Below, in pieces: positions 12,701 to 25,196 of a DNA stretch of 64,000 bases. Where the stretch lies: positions 6,994,669 to 7,058,668 of the forward strand of contig NC_084790.1 of NCBI RefSeq assembly GCF_028858725.1, read 5' to 3'. Each line of letters opens with the position of its first letter. The stretch's first letter is position 1. The notes beneath the pieces are model-generated. The model was not told the origin of the DNA and did no database searches. It was given only the letters and a program-made list of their open reading frames with translations. Source of the stretch: Colius striatus (taxonomy: Eukaryota > Chordata > Aves > Coliiformes > Coliidae). Both the position numbers and the translations under genes were made by a program.

Positions 12701-14022
12701 AGACCACTGCATGTTTCTGGGCAGAAGCTTATTTGTGCCCCTTTTCCAGAGTTTGCCAGAGTTGGTGGCTGGCCAACACTTGATTTTCTTCCCTCTGGCC
12801 ACAGTCCTGCTGTTCTCTACTCCTCTCTGTCTGCACTCTGGCGTGTTTACTGGCAGCAGGATTGCAGACCAGATCTTTGAGAGATACACAAAGCATGACT
12901 CACCAGCAGTGCAGAGTGGATGGCAGTGCCGGGTTGTTAAACCCGAAACCTTCCTTTCTGTACTCTGACTCTGCAGATGAGCTGGGTCTCTCTGCACAGA
13001 CCTGTCGACAGGACTGTGCTTGTACTCCACATTTTTCTTTTTTTTGTCTTCCCTTTCTTGGACAGAAAGGATCACAAAAGTAATTATGGGTTGGCTCTGA
13101 ATTTCTGAGCCATGTTTGGGACATGCCAGGCACTGCTGTGCTTGTACTATTGGGGAGAATCTCCTGCCTTTCAGCAGGGCTGTGCTGCCTCCTGGCCCCT
13201 CCATCTTCCTGGCACATGTACTGAGGCTCTGCAAACCACCCAAAAGCCTATCAGCTCCACCACATACTCAGGAAATCCCCATCTGAGGTACCAGGTTTTA
13301 TGCTTTTTATTTTCAAAGTTGTAGCTGTCTGTTAAAATCCTTCTAGACCTGGCCAAATAAATTTCCCCTCTGTGCTTTTCACCTTTTTGGACTGTTAGAT
13401 CCTTAGAAATGTCCTAGCAGCAGTGCAGGTCCTTTCAAGGTGACATATACCTAGGTTAGTGTTTGCTGTACACAGCAAACAAATCCTTCAAAAGTAGTCT
13501 GTGAAATACCCTGGTTTCCACCATTCCTACTGGGAATCAAAACAGTGTGAGCTAAGCATCATGACTTAGTTTGATTAAATAATATTAGTCAGCATTTTTT
13601 TTTCTGGTGCTACGAGGAAATATGGGAGTCTCAAACACTCCCCTGGACTTAGAAATATTCGAGTATGTGGTGGAAAGACAGAATCAGAAGAGTTTATGCT
13701 GTAAAACCTACATAGCCCTTTCTACTGCTTAAAATGACTCCAAATATCAGTTGCATGATGGCACTGGGTTCTCCTTGTCCTGTGGAATATTTGGCCCAGC
13801 TTTCATCTCCCCTTCTTCAGGATACTCCTATGGGACAGCAAGCTTTGATTTTTGCTGCTTCTCTCGGGAACTCCCTTTGCCCACCTCAGGCTGTGACTCA
13901 TTTCCTCATATGTCTCATCTCATCCTGTCTGCTGCTGGAGCTTAGGGCTTGCTCCTCCCTCTGCAGTGGCAAAACTTGTTATGAAAACAAGTGAAGCCAT
14001 CACGTTGTAGAAAATCTTGCCC

Positions 14023-14045
14023 TTTTTTTTTTTTTTTTTTTTTTT
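14023..14045. repeat. Poly-T tract (23 T)
   Basis: This is an uninterrupted run of 23 thymines followed by GCAG. No retroposed body is recognisable on the side where a poly-A tail would attach, so I treat it as a homopolymer. Its exact length is prone to sequencing error. Confidence 0.9.
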
Positions 14046-15490
14046 GCAGCAGAGTCTTGTCTGTAGGCAGCTCAGCCAGGCTTTGTATACAGTCTGACAT
14101 GTAATGAAAGGTGGTGAGAAAATCCAGTATCTGCATAAGATGCTGGTTTGTATTCCTGTTGTGAAAACTTGCAGGGGAGGACTGTTGGTAGTAACTCAAA
14201 AAATAAAGCATCCTCAAACTTCAGTCTTGACATCTCAGTATGAATTAACATCTGAAGTTATTGAGTGAAGGCAGTGCCATTGCTGGGGTCTTTGCAATGA
14301 GCAGCAGTGAGCAGCAGGCATGCTTCCCAGCAACAGGCTAGCAGGGAAATCAAGGTGCATGGTTTCCTGCTCTTTTTGTAAAACCCTGCATTTGTATGTG
14401 CACAATACAGCAGAAAGCCAGTCTTTGTATTTTTCAAGATATGTGGTCCTTTCTTTGCCAGAGAAATCAATCTTTTCGGGGATTAAAAACAAGAAGAGTT
14501 TAGTTATCCTCCTGCCTTTCTTAGATAATTTTCACCCACACTCAGATATAGATTGTGTCATTATTTATATCAATTTGAGGACAGAAGACAATAAAACCTC
14601 AGTGGTGTGAGTCTCCATTTAACATAACTAAGCTTGAGGATTTAGCTTCCTACCACTACCAGAGAAAATAAGGATCTCTGAGGTGATTTTTATTCTACTT
14701 CTTCATCTATTTGAATAGCCAACCAGTGATGTGCCAATGATATTTTGTTCTTCTATGAAAAGTTATCACACCTTATCATGTCCAAAAGTCTGTACTTGTG
14801 GGCACTGTGGTTGGAATGAAAGGTCTGCTGTCGTATTAGGTCTATTGCATTGCACAGCAAGATTGTGTAATGGAAATCCAGCTGCAAAGCCAGTACCCAG
14901 GCAGACATCAGGTTGTGTGAAGAGAGACACATTTGGAAACTACCTATCTTATGGATTTGCAATCCTTAGAGCCCAGAAATAACAAACTGCTGTAGACTCT
15001 ATCAGATGCAGCCTACTTCTTCAGTGTTCAATTTGTTTTACTGGATAAAACCTGGCAATTCAGCAGTGAATGGCTCATTGCTATAAATAAAACCACCAGA
15101 GGTGTGGCCAGATATGAGGCTGAAGCAAGTGGGAGCTGCCACGTTGTGTTTTAGCCTGTGTGTGTGAGTGGCTTTGTGCTGCCTGGGAGAATTAAAACTG
15201 TCCCATTGGAACACAGTGCACCTCACTTCTTTGGGAATCATCCAAATAAATTGATTCTACTTGCAGGGTGCCTTGGAGGTAAACTGAACCACATCTGACC
15301 AGAAGCAGAGGAGTGGTTCTCAAGGGTGAAAGGGAGAGGATGTTGGTGCTCTCGTGTTTACTTGCAGGGTTCTGACTTCAAGACCGATGCAATTAACATC
15401 TCATGCACTAAGAAAGCCTGTTCTGCCAGCATACATGAAAAGACACATCCGAAATGCCAGTAATGAGGAGCTTATTTCAGGTTTGATTGG

Positions 15491-15513
15491 TTTTTTTTTT
15501 TTTTTTTTTTTTT
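15491..15513. repeat. Poly-T tract (23 T)
   Basis: This is an uninterrupted run of 23 thymines, followed about 150 bp later by a polypyrimidine stretch at about 15661-15722. There is no recognisable retroposed gene next to it. Confidence 0.9.
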
Positions 15514-16404
15514 AATGTGTTTACTGCTAATTATAAACAGGAGCTGAAATGGCAGAAGAAAGATTAGGTCATGTTGACAGCATCTTTTAGTTCATTCCTT
15601 ATTTTCTCTTGAAACAGTGAACTGTGTGCCATCTGTTGAGGTCATGAGTTCTGCTTGTTTTTAAATTTTCTTTCTTTTCCTTTATCTGTTTCTTTTTTTT
15701 TTTTTCCTTTTTCTTTCTCTTGGTTCAAAGCAAAGCAGCTGCTGAGTCACCAGATAGACCTTTACGTACCAGCCTGACTGTTCTCAGTTACCATATTAGA
15801 AGACTGTAATTATGCTCTCAGTCCACTCTTGACCCTTTTTTTAAACTAATCACTACTTTAAACTGTGATTGGCTGATGGGGTCTGCTAATATCTGCCGTG
15901 TGCAATCAAGGAAGATAAAACCTTATGAAAAATAGGTTATATCTGTTATTAGCAGCTGACAGGTAATAGCCTGTGTCAGGTTGGGCATCACAGCAAAGAG
16001 TGGTCTTTTCTAAAGAGTCAGTGCTTACACCATATCCCTAAATGTAAAAAGATTTTTAAAAGCCTGAAACTAAAAGAAGCTTATTTTCAATCCATTTGCA
16101 AGTCCATACAGGTTATAGACTGCTTTAGATGTGTGAAATCCTAATCAGTATGGCAATAGAGAATGTTTTTTGGCTCCTTTTGATGTTATTTGCAGCCTAT
16201 TTGGGGCATTTTTCCAAGGTGACCAGTGACATTGGAAATGTAACCATGTTGTTCTTCCTCTCTCTGTGCCTGGAGGACTTCTGGGATTACGTTCCCCAGG
16301 GCTTTCTGCAATGCAATAGATTTTCTCTGTTGTTCTTTACCAATAGGCTGGAGAAAACCTGGCCATCCCCAGGATCTGCCTCCAGGGTGGGCTTCTACCA
16401 CCTG

Positions 16405-16509
16405 GACAAGTTTCTGTGTGACCTACTCTAGGAGATTCTGCTTTGGCAGGGGGGTTGGACCAGGTGATCTTTCAAGGTCCCCTCCAACCCTTGAGATTCT
16501 GTGATTCTA
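16405..16509 (+). mobile_element. CR1 LINE 3' end fragment
   Basis: A short plus-strand CR1 tail shows the usual GGTTGGACCAGGTGATCTT, then CCCCTCCAACCC, then GATTCTGTGATTCTA. The last part is the CR1 3' 8-mer repeat. Only about 100 bp of 3' UTR is left and there is no coding part. Confidence 0.93.
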
Positions 16510-19500
16510 GGGATAAGCCGTAGCTACGAGCTGTCCTGCAATGAAATAATGGCCAAAGGATTTCCAGAAGCAAAGAAGCCGAGAGGTGGCTGGCTGAACT
16601 GTCAACTACTGCAAGCCCAGCCAAGGAGTGACACAGAGCACTAGTGTTTTGCTGTGATGATTTGTCAAAAGCTGCAGACTGCTACGCCCAAGCTTTGTCC
16701 CATGTGATTGTTAAAGGAATAGTGGCAGGGACTGTTTGCATGATGTGAATGCAACGTCACAATGGAAAAACTGCGAACAAGAGGATAAAAAAATCCCCTT
16801 ATCCTAGCTTAATGGCACACCTCCATGGTTTTCCTGTCTTCTGTGGTTTTGGGATATCTGTATGCTGGTTGACACCTACCTTGGGTCGGTTACTGTGCTG
16901 CCATATAAGATGTGCAGTCAGCAGTTCTGAGTGGGAAGCAGCCTGGGGAAGCACAGGGTGGGGAGATGGGAATGTGTCAGCCTTGGGGAATGGGCAGGCA
17001 AATACCCAGCTGTGGCACCGATGAGGACTTCTGTGATTCTGGCCACATGACCTTCCCACAGTAACACATGCCTACTGGCATCCACCCAGCTCGTGTGAAC
17101 CTTGCAGCCTGCAGAAGCAGTAGGTCTGGGTGAGAAACACATGTTCTGCATCACTTACCACCCTCCCTTTGTGTGTGGCAATGTGTCTGTCACCTGCCTC
17201 CTCTGTACTCATCGTTAATTAATTTCCAGTGGAATGAAAATTAAACACACGTTACAAAAAAATCTCAAGCGTGAAACAAATCTTTGTACACTTTAATTTG
17301 ACACATCATAAAGTTTTTCAAGCAAGACCAGGAAGACAGCATCTGATTAATCTAATATGCAAATATAAGCCTGTTAGCAATTCATGCTATCAAATATGAA
17401 TATGACAGTGACAAAGCTGAGGTTTATTCCTGGGTGCTGTGAAGTAATCCATCTCAGTCCTGAAAAAATACTCAGGGAAGCACTGTCTCTGCTGAAGAAA
17501 TACCAAGAGGGGTTTTCAGATGTTTCACAGATTCTCAGTGTTTAGGAAGAAAATGTTTAAAGAGAGCAGCTCTGCTAAACAGATCAAAGCATCCTCTTTG
17601 TCCTTCATCTCACTCATGAAGGACAAGTGATGGGCACAAAAATAAAAGTCTATGCACATGACAGGCATCATTGCTTCCAACCTGAATAGAAGTGGGTGCT
17701 TTAGGGTCCTGATTGGGAAAAAAGAGAAGAAATGAAAAAAAGAATTGAAAAGCATCTATGGGATTATAGCCATTTCCATTGTATTTTCCATTATCACATT
17801 AAATGATTTCTTGAAATTTTACCTTTTTTATTTGCTTGTTGGCAAATATGAGTCTTGAAATCTTTCCATCAAACAGTTTTGAATCCCCACTGCTGTAATC
17901 TTAGTATCTTCATACTCCTCTACTTTCTGCCCTCATCTGCAGCAGTGTGGCAGTGACCTCCTGTTACTGCACTTGGCTGGGGGATTGAAGTTCCTGCCAG
18001 GAGCCCTGGGCCAATTTGTGCTGCTTTAGGGGAGTAGCGGTGAGGGGTGTGTGTCTGGACTTGCCTGGATCAACCCTGTAGTAAAAATTAGTTCAGTATG
18101 AGAGACTGGGGTGCCTGGGGAAGGAGCTGAGGCAGGGAGAGGATGGGTAGTCTGTAGTGTCCAATGGCAAAATACTGCATGGGTGTCAGTCTAGCTAACC
18201 CAGACTGATTTTGCTGACCTTTACCAGGAGTATGAGAAGTGATGTCTTTCATCTGAAGCTCATTAGCATCAAAGGTGTTTTACATTCAGCAATGCTCCTG
18301 TCCCACACACTGAATTTGCCCCTTCTGTACTGAAAGGCTCTGGTGAATGCCATGACAGTTTTCATGGCATTCAAAATATTGAAAAATGAAATATTGAAAA
18401 TAAAAGAATATAAAATAAAGCATGACAATCTTGAACATATGTATCACTGAAGAGTTGGCAGCATACAAGGCTTGGACACCTAGTGTAGGGAATGAGCAGA
18501 CTTTTTGCTGCCTTATGACAAGGGAGCTGTTTTTCTCTATTTGTAGCACAAGTTCTGGTGCTTGCTGTCAAGAGGACCCTGTGGCTTCCCTTGCCAGTGC
18601 AACTTTTTTACCTCCCTTTTTAACTAGGCTAAGGAGTGCATATGAAGAATGGTAAAATGAACTAATTGGATTTAAATGCAGAGTTCCCTCTGCATGCAGA
18701 AAGTCCTGTTTAACAGCAAAGGTGGGAGCTTTGCAGCTGGCAGTGGCTTGTCAAGGGGCTGGAGCTTCTCCTGCCCTTGTCCACCTCACATAAGGTATTG
18801 CCATGGCTCCAGCTCACAGGCAGGGCAGGCTAAGGGCTGGCAGCCCTGGCAGACTTCATCCTTTCAATTTTTTTCCCACAAAGCAGCTTACCTTGTAGCC
18901 ATGACAACTTGCTGCCAGGCTCAGGCAAGCCCTGGAGCCGGTGCTGCCTGTGGCTTCCTACCTGCAACAAGCTGGAGAATCTCTTCATGGGGCTTAGCAT
19001 CCCTTTGTGAGCCACAACATCCCCTCGTGGGTCTCAGCATCTCTTGGTGGGCCACAGCATCCTTTCATGGGCTGCAGCATCCTGTGATGGGCCTCTCCCT
19101 TCCTGCATCTTGAGTGTGAGGCCAGAGATGCTGCATGACACTCTCCATTAAATTTTAACAGGGGAAGAGGTCTGTTCTCCTTAGAAAGGGCTGTTACCAA
19201 CATTTGGGTTTGCTGCTGTCAAAAACAGCCCTGTGCCACAGTACACATTCTGTCTCAAAAAAAAAATCTTCTGTTCAGATGTATATCCTATCATGAAAAA
19301 AGGATTCTCCAGGACCAAGCTTAAAATTGTTAAAGGGATGGAGTCATATCTCCCAGGATTTTGCTCCTAGGCTTTTTGCTGTTGTTTGTTATTACAGATA
19401 TTTGTTCTAGCCTATACTAGTGGGGTTGTCCTTAAAGATACCTCCTTATCACAGCAGCAACCTTCCTTAGTGGAAAATTTCCTGAAGAAAACCTTTATTT

Positions 19501-20281
19501 AAGGTTTCCAATAGCTTTCTCTATTTCTATGGGCATCTCAAACTGTTTCTTTTCCTTGCATCGAGGAGTCCTCCTCCTGAGGGCCTGATGAAACGGGACA
19601 TAACAGGAAAGCAAAGTCATACATCCTCTTGATCCCAACAGCACCTCTGGGGGCTGTGTGGGGAACTGGGAGCAGTTCCCTCGAAGGAGCTGGAGGTGAT
19701 GGATGGAAATCATGGTGACTTCCTGACCCAAGTCAGCAGAGGAGCAGTCTGGTGTGAGGCCTGGCTCCATCCCAACTGCACGTTTCCTGCAGTTCATCTC
19801 TCACCAGCTAAAGGCATCACTGTAATCAGGCACTACAGCTCCAGAAGCCTTATTGCTCCCTGGAGATCTGTTCTGGCCTCACTAGAAGGAGCAAGGTTGC
19901 ACCTCCAGAGCCACGCTTCCCACAAGTCAGCAAAATGGCTGTTCAGAGCCCTCGGGTCTGCACTGTTTATAGTCTGCAGCGATGATATTTCTGTGTACCC
20001 CCTCCCAGGTTTCACAATCTCTGTTTCTAATATAACAATATATATTTGCCTTGGGAAAGGGCAAATATCCAGATTTAGGCATCTGTTACGACAGCAGAGA
20101 TGGGAAAAGGAGACTGGACTGTCTGAAAAAGCGATGACATTTGTAAAAAGATAGCAAACCATTGGGTGATATTGTATTATTCCAAAGAGAGGAGTCTGTG
20201 GGCAGATTATCAGTGTCAGCAAAAGAGGCTTGTGCCTTCTGCCATGTCCCTGTTTATGTCTTGTGAAGGTGGACAAATGAG
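16510..20281. other. Intergenic, no gene recognised
   Basis: This is unique sequence apart from a minisatellite at 18981-19100. The stretch near 17210-17460 is AT-rich and contains a perfect octamer ATGCAAAT and several TAATTA-like homeodomain cores. It looks like a conserved noncoding element, but I cannot test conservation. No open frame here resembles a known protein. Confidence 0.55.
18981..19100. repeat. 20-bp minisatellite, six units
   Basis: Six head-to-tail units of exactly 20 bp are present (18981, 19001, 19021, 19041, 19061, 19081), each similar to CCTTTCGTGGGCCACAGCAT. The last unit is diverged in its second half. Units differ at several positions, so the array is old. The plus-strand open frame at 18676-19113 runs through it and shows a periodic peptide only because of the repeat. 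Confidence 0.88.
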
Positions 20282-22700
20282 TCACAGAATCATAAGATTA
20301 TAGAATCATGTAGATGGGAAGAGACCTTTAAGATCATCAAGTCTGACACTACTAAGTGCACTGCTAAGCCATGTCCCTAAGTGCCATATCTACATGTCTT
20401 TTTAATCCCTTCAGGAATGGTGACTCAATCACTTCCCTGGTCAACCTGTGCTAGGGCTTGACAACCCTTTTGGGGAAGAAATTGCTCCCAGTCTCCAATC
20501 TAAACCATGCCTGGCACATCTTGAGGCTTTTTCCTCTTTTCCTGTCACTTGAGAGAAGAGACCAACCTTGCCTCGCCACAATCTCCCATCAGGGAGTTCC
20601 TGAGAGCCTCCTTTTCTCAAGGCTGAACACCTCCAGGTCCCTCAGCCACTCCTCACAGCACTTGTGCTCCAGACCCTTCTCCAGCTCTGGTACCCATCTC
20701 TGGACATGCTCCTGCCCCTCAGTGTCCCTGTTGTAGTGAAGGGCTCAACACTGAACAGACCACTTGAGGTGCAGCCTCACCAATGACAAGTAAAGAGGGA
20801 TGGCTACTGCCCTGGTCCTTCTGGTCATATTAGTGCTGATATAAGCCAGGATGCCATTGGCCTTCTTGGCCACCTGGGTAAACTGCTGGCTTATGCTTAG
20901 TCACTGTCGACCAACACCTCTAGGCCCTTTCCAATCCCTCTTCCCCTGCCTGTAGCTCTGCCTGGGGTTGGTGTGATGCAGGTGCAGGACCCAGCACTTG
21001 GCCTTGTTGTACCTCATGCAATTGGCCTTGGCCCATTGCTCTGGCCTGTCCAGGTCTCTCTGAAGAGCCTTCCTGCCCTCAAGCAGGTCTATGCACCTAC
21101 CCAACTTGGTGTCATCAGCAAACTGACTGAGGGTACACTTGATCCCCTCATCCAGATCATCGATAAAAATGTTAAACAGAACAGGTCCCAGCACTGAGCC
21201 CTGAGGAACACCACTGGTAACCGGCCAACAGCTGGAATTAACTCCACTCCACACCACTCTCTGGGCTCAGCCATACAGACAGTTTTTCACTCAACAAAGA
21301 GTCTGTCCAAGCCATGGGCAGACAGTTTCTCCAGGAAGATGCTGTGGGACATGGTGCTGAAGGCTTTACTGAAGTTCAGGAAGACTACATCCACAGCCTT
21401 TCCCTGATCTACTGAGCAGGTCACTTTGTAAAAGAAGAATATCAGGTTAGTCAATCAGGACTCGGCTTTCATAAAGCCACACTGCCTGGGCCTGAACCCT
21501 TGGTTATCCTGTCTGTGCCTTGGCACCTTCCTTGGCTTCGAGATCAGGCTGATAGGCCTGAAGTTCCCAACAGCCTCCTTCTGGCCCTTCTTGTAGATGG
21601 GTGCCACATTTGCCAACATCCAGTCCAATGAGACCTCCCCAGTGAGCCAGGACTGCTGACAGATGATGAAGAGTGGCTTGGAGAACACTTTCGTCAACTC
21701 CTCCAGTACCCTTGGGTGGATCCCACCCAGCCCTGTTAATTTGTGTGTCTCTAATCGGTACTACGTTACTAGCCATTTCCCCCAAGACTGAGTGGGCTTC
21801 ATTGCATTCCCCATCCCTGTCTTCCAGTTCAGAGAGCAATTGGTCTTAGTGTTAAAGATGGAGGCAAAGAAGGCATTAAGTACCTCAGACTCTTCCTCAT
21901 CCTATGGCACTATGTTTCCACTTGCATCGAACAAACAATGGAGACTCTCCTTAGCCTTCCTTTTATTGCTGATATATTTATAGAAACATTTTTATTATCT
22001 TTTATGGCTGTACCTGGAATAAGTTCTAGTTGGGCTTTGGCCTGTCTAATTTTCTCCTTGCATATCCTCGTGACATCCTTGTACTCCTCCTCACTCTCTT
22101 GCCCCTTCTTTCAAAGGTCATAAATGCTTTTTTTTCCCCCTGAGTTCCAGCCAAAGCTCTCTATTCAGCCAGACCAGTTGTCTTCACTGCTGGCTCATCT
22201 TCCAGCACATGGGGACAGCCTTCTCTTGCACTCCTCTTAAAGAAAGCTCTTTGCTTCTTAAAGAAAGCTCAGAATGTTTCTGGGCTCCTTTGCCCTTCAG
22301 GACTGCTGCTCAAGGAACTCTGTTAACCAGGCTCCTAAACAGGCCAAAGTCTGACCTCAGCTAGTTCAAGCCAGCGCTTCTGCTGGCCCCCCTCCTTACT
22401 ATTGCCAGAATCTAAAACTCTGTAATTTATGATTGCTGTGCCCAAGACAGCATCCAACCACCACACCACCCACAAGTCTTTCCCTGTTCACAAGTGTAAG
22501 ACCAATGCATGCCTTCCCTTGCTAGCAGCCTCACTGACTGTGTCAGGGAATTCTCTTCCAAACACTCCAGGGACCTTCAAGTCTGTTTTTTCTCTGCTGT
22601 TTGGTATTTCCAGCAGGTATTTGGTCGTTTGAAGTGTCCCACAAGAACAAGGCCTAGCAATTGTGAGACTTCTCTGAGATGCGTATAGAGCACTTTGTCT
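20282..22700 (-). mobile_element. Long CR1 LINE copy, reverse transcriptase region
   Basis: At about 2.4 kb this is the longest CR1 copy here. On the minus strand the 3' end is at 20282 (AGAATCATAAGATTATAGAATCAT on plus, read as decayed 8-mers). Going 5' one meets 3' UTR, then broken reverse-transcriptase frames. Residues from 21257 downward include PQGSVLGP and FADDTKLG, the latter being the catalytic palm motif. Residues near 21600 include ANVAPIYKKGQKEAVGNFRPISL. The part from about 21850 to 22700 matches the linker and endonuclease side of CR1 ORF2 by its sequence style. Frames are interrupted repeatedly, so the copy is dead. The 5' boundary is approximate. Confidence 0.95.
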
Positions 22701-24462
22701 GCCTCTTCAGCTACCATATGACTGTGACTACAGTCACCAGAGCCATGCAGTTGTCTAAAAATATTTTGTAACTATATCATGACAGGAAATTAAATTTTGT
22801 CTCTGCTTATTCTAAAATAAATTGGGTGGGGTTTTTTTTAGATCATCAGCAAGCTTGATCTTTATCATATTTTGTCAGTAATTATCCTTACACTCCTGGA
22901 CATTCTGTGGCATTATTTCTGCTTAGTTACTGTTAGGAGATAGATCTGCTCACTACCATACAGTAACAAAGGGGAGGCAATCATAGCCACATTCCCAGTG
23001 CAAATATATTGATTCCATTTCAAAGATCAATGCTCAAGAATCAGATAAAAGCTGGTATTTTCCCTCACAGGCATTTCAGCTCAGTGGGTACAAACAGTAT
23101 GCCAGTCAACATTAGTCCTTCATATAAAAATGCAATTCTCACTTAAACTAAAGACATTTCTTTGCAGATAGTTGAGGTAATTCAAATGAGGTCAATTTTT
23201 AGGCATTCTTTTTCTCAGTGAATAAGAGAAAAAACAGCAACAATGATGAATGGCCACATACATTGTCAATACTGATACCAACATGCTGTTGTACCACACA
23301 GGCTGTTCCCCCAGACTGACTAGAACTCTGACTGTTGTCACAGTCCTCCTCGTTCTGCTTGCTAGTGCATTGAAACTAAATAGTCACATAATTTGCATGA
23401 AACAATTTGCTTGTAATGATGAAGGAGACCTCTTTCTTCTGGTTATCCTGTGGTTACACTGGAAGCACCAATGTCATTGTATGGGAGACACCTGGACACC
23501 AGTGGACACATGGCAGCTGTATTGGGTCATGGTTATATGTCAATGTTTTCAATCTTGGTTGTTTTTGGGGTTTTTTTGCCAATGTTTTCAATGCTTGTCC
23601 CTTCTATGTGATCTTTAATACACGCTACAGGCTTTTATTGCAACTCTTCGGCTGCTTTGAGGACACGGAAGTGTCAGTATACATAGGTAAGGACCTTTGA
23701 GTTCTTTTCCAGAGTTCACATATTCTTGTTGAAGAAGAGAACAGCTGAAGAACTGGCAGTCAGCGATAAGGAAGGTCAGACTCCAGCTACTCCCCTACAC
23801 AGCTGGTTTGTACCCCTTTCTAGGTCCTTACAAATGCAACCTAGCAGAGTAACACATGGAGCAAGGGTGACACTCTGTGATATTCTAAGAGAAGTACAGG
23901 GGCTTCAGGGGCTTTTTTGGTTGGTTGATTCGTTTTGTTTGGCTGTTGCTTCCTCCTTGGCCAGGATTGCCAGACAAGCCTGCATCAAATGCACTTCACT
24001 CATTTTGGTTCAGGGACAGGCAAACATCCTACTCCCAGGGTCTGTGACTAGTCAGGGTCAGCACTGCAACAGAAGCAAGCCAAATCCTACAAGTGAGAAG
24101 GCAAAGTGGTGGCCAATGTGCAAGCTCTGTTCATCTTAGCAAAGTTTCATGCTCTCTTAAGGAGCAGAAAAAGCAATTTTAAAATCTAAGGCAAATTTTC
24201 CCAAGTAAAATCCAGTAAAACCAATTGCTTCATGGTCATGTGAGTGGGAGTTACCTTATTCTTTACAAATCTGTGCCTTCCATTTGATCCTTTCCTATTG
24301 CAGTGGAAGGGCCCAAGAATGTATATGATGAAGATACCATGAGACACATATGGAGAGGCTTCAGCCTTTTAGGTACCAAAATGCCTTTCTAAAGATAAAA
24401 ATAAAGATTGGAGAGTGTTGAGGAGTGGTTAAGGGAGAATGGACATGGACCCTAGGGTATAA
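22701..24462. other. Intergenic, no gene recognised
   Basis: This is AT-rich unique sequence between the long CR1 and the LTR-like element. An open frame at 23250-23618 on the plus strand is rich in hydrophobic residues but has no family resemblance, no supported start and no splice context. I see no repeat in it. Confidence 0.5.
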
Positions 24463-24601
24463 TGTTAGGCCCGACGGGGCAAGGCAATCTGAGTTCTAGT
24501 TATATGAATTTAATGCACAATCAAGACCAGAGTCAGAACCATGGTTAAAACAGTTGCTGTCATGTAGTCAGTGCAGATAGCAGGCCGCTTTCTGCTCCTT
24601 C

Positions 24602-24675
24602 AAGGTCGGGCTGTTTTCAGCTAACGAGCTAATAGCTCAAGGTTGGGCTGTTTTCAGCTAACGAGCTAACAGCCC
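24602..24675 (+). repeat. Tandem 37-bp duplication in U3 of the LTR-like element
   Basis: There are two adjacent 37-bp copies, each starting AAGGT[C/T]GGGCTGTTTTCAG and containing the palindromic AGCTAACGAGCT. They differ at four positions. Duplicated blocks in U3 upstream of the TATA box are typical retroviral enhancer repeats. Confidence 0.9.
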
Positions 24676-24936
24676 AAGGTGGAAAACAACTACGGGGGGA
24701 AAAACAAGATGGGAAAATGTGAGGGAGCTTGCTTATCGCAGAAACCGCAAGTAGGATGAACATAAGAATGTAATCTATTAGCTGCTGTTGCTGAACTAGC
24801 TTTGAAGCTGCTGTGTATATAAGTTAGAGCCTGCTCTCAATAAAAGAGAAGATTTCTGCTATCACTCACATTGAGTAGGACTGGATTTCTTCCCACCCAG
24901 CTGAGAATCGGACCCTGGGTTGATCGCCGCATGAAG

Positions 24937-25196
24937 CAGGCTTGGAGCTGGTTGTTCAGGCTTCGAGCCTGGGTGTTTCAGGCTTCGAGCCTGGGTGTTT
25001 CAGACTTAGAGTCTGGTTTCAGACTTAGAGTCTGGTTTCAGGCTTCAGGCCTGGTTTCAGGCTTTGATCCTGGGTTTTTCAGGCTTCGAGCCTGGTTTCA
25101 GGCTTTGAGCCTGGGTTCAGGCTTCGAGCCTGGGTTTATCAGACTTAGAGTCTGGGTTGCAGACTTTGAGTCTGGTTTTTCAGGCCAAGAGCCGAA
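24937..25196 (+). repeat. Tandem array of about 13 covarying hairpin units
   Basis: Units start at 24937, 24957, 24979, 25001, 25020, 25039, 25058, 25080, 25099, 25118, 25140, 25160 and 25181, giving a spacing of 19-22 bp. Each is a 15-nt inverted repeat with 6-bp arms and a 3-nt loop, followed by GGTTT-like spacer. Five units (24957, 24979, 25080, 25099, 25118) have arms CAGGCT/AGCCTG and four (25001, 25020, 25140, 25160) have CAGACT/AGTCTG, so the fourth stem pair switches from G-C to A-T on both sides. Loops vary (TCG, TAG, TTG). Unit 25039 keeps the stem through a G-T wobble. Units 24937, 25058 and 25181 are imperfect. The array follows the U5-like region of the LTR. Confidence 0.93.

Larger units (their letters stand above)
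9746..16404. other. Intergenic, no gene recognised
   Basis: This stretch of about 6.7 kb is mostly unique sequence. It holds two long poly-T tracts (14023-14045 and 15491-15513) and a polypyrimidine stretch (about 15661-15722). Overlapping open frames of 160-181 codons occur at 12486-13243 on opposite strands. Neither shows a recognisable domain, and both are within the range expected by chance. The segment at 15735-16000, after the pyrimidine tract, contains an E-box next to an AP-1-like site and has the look of regulatory DNA. That is by appearance only. Confidence 0.55.

Noticed and set aside
12486..13243. Overlapping sense and antisense open frames of 160-181 codons
   Set aside because: No domain, no splice context, and a size compatible with chance in 64 kb.
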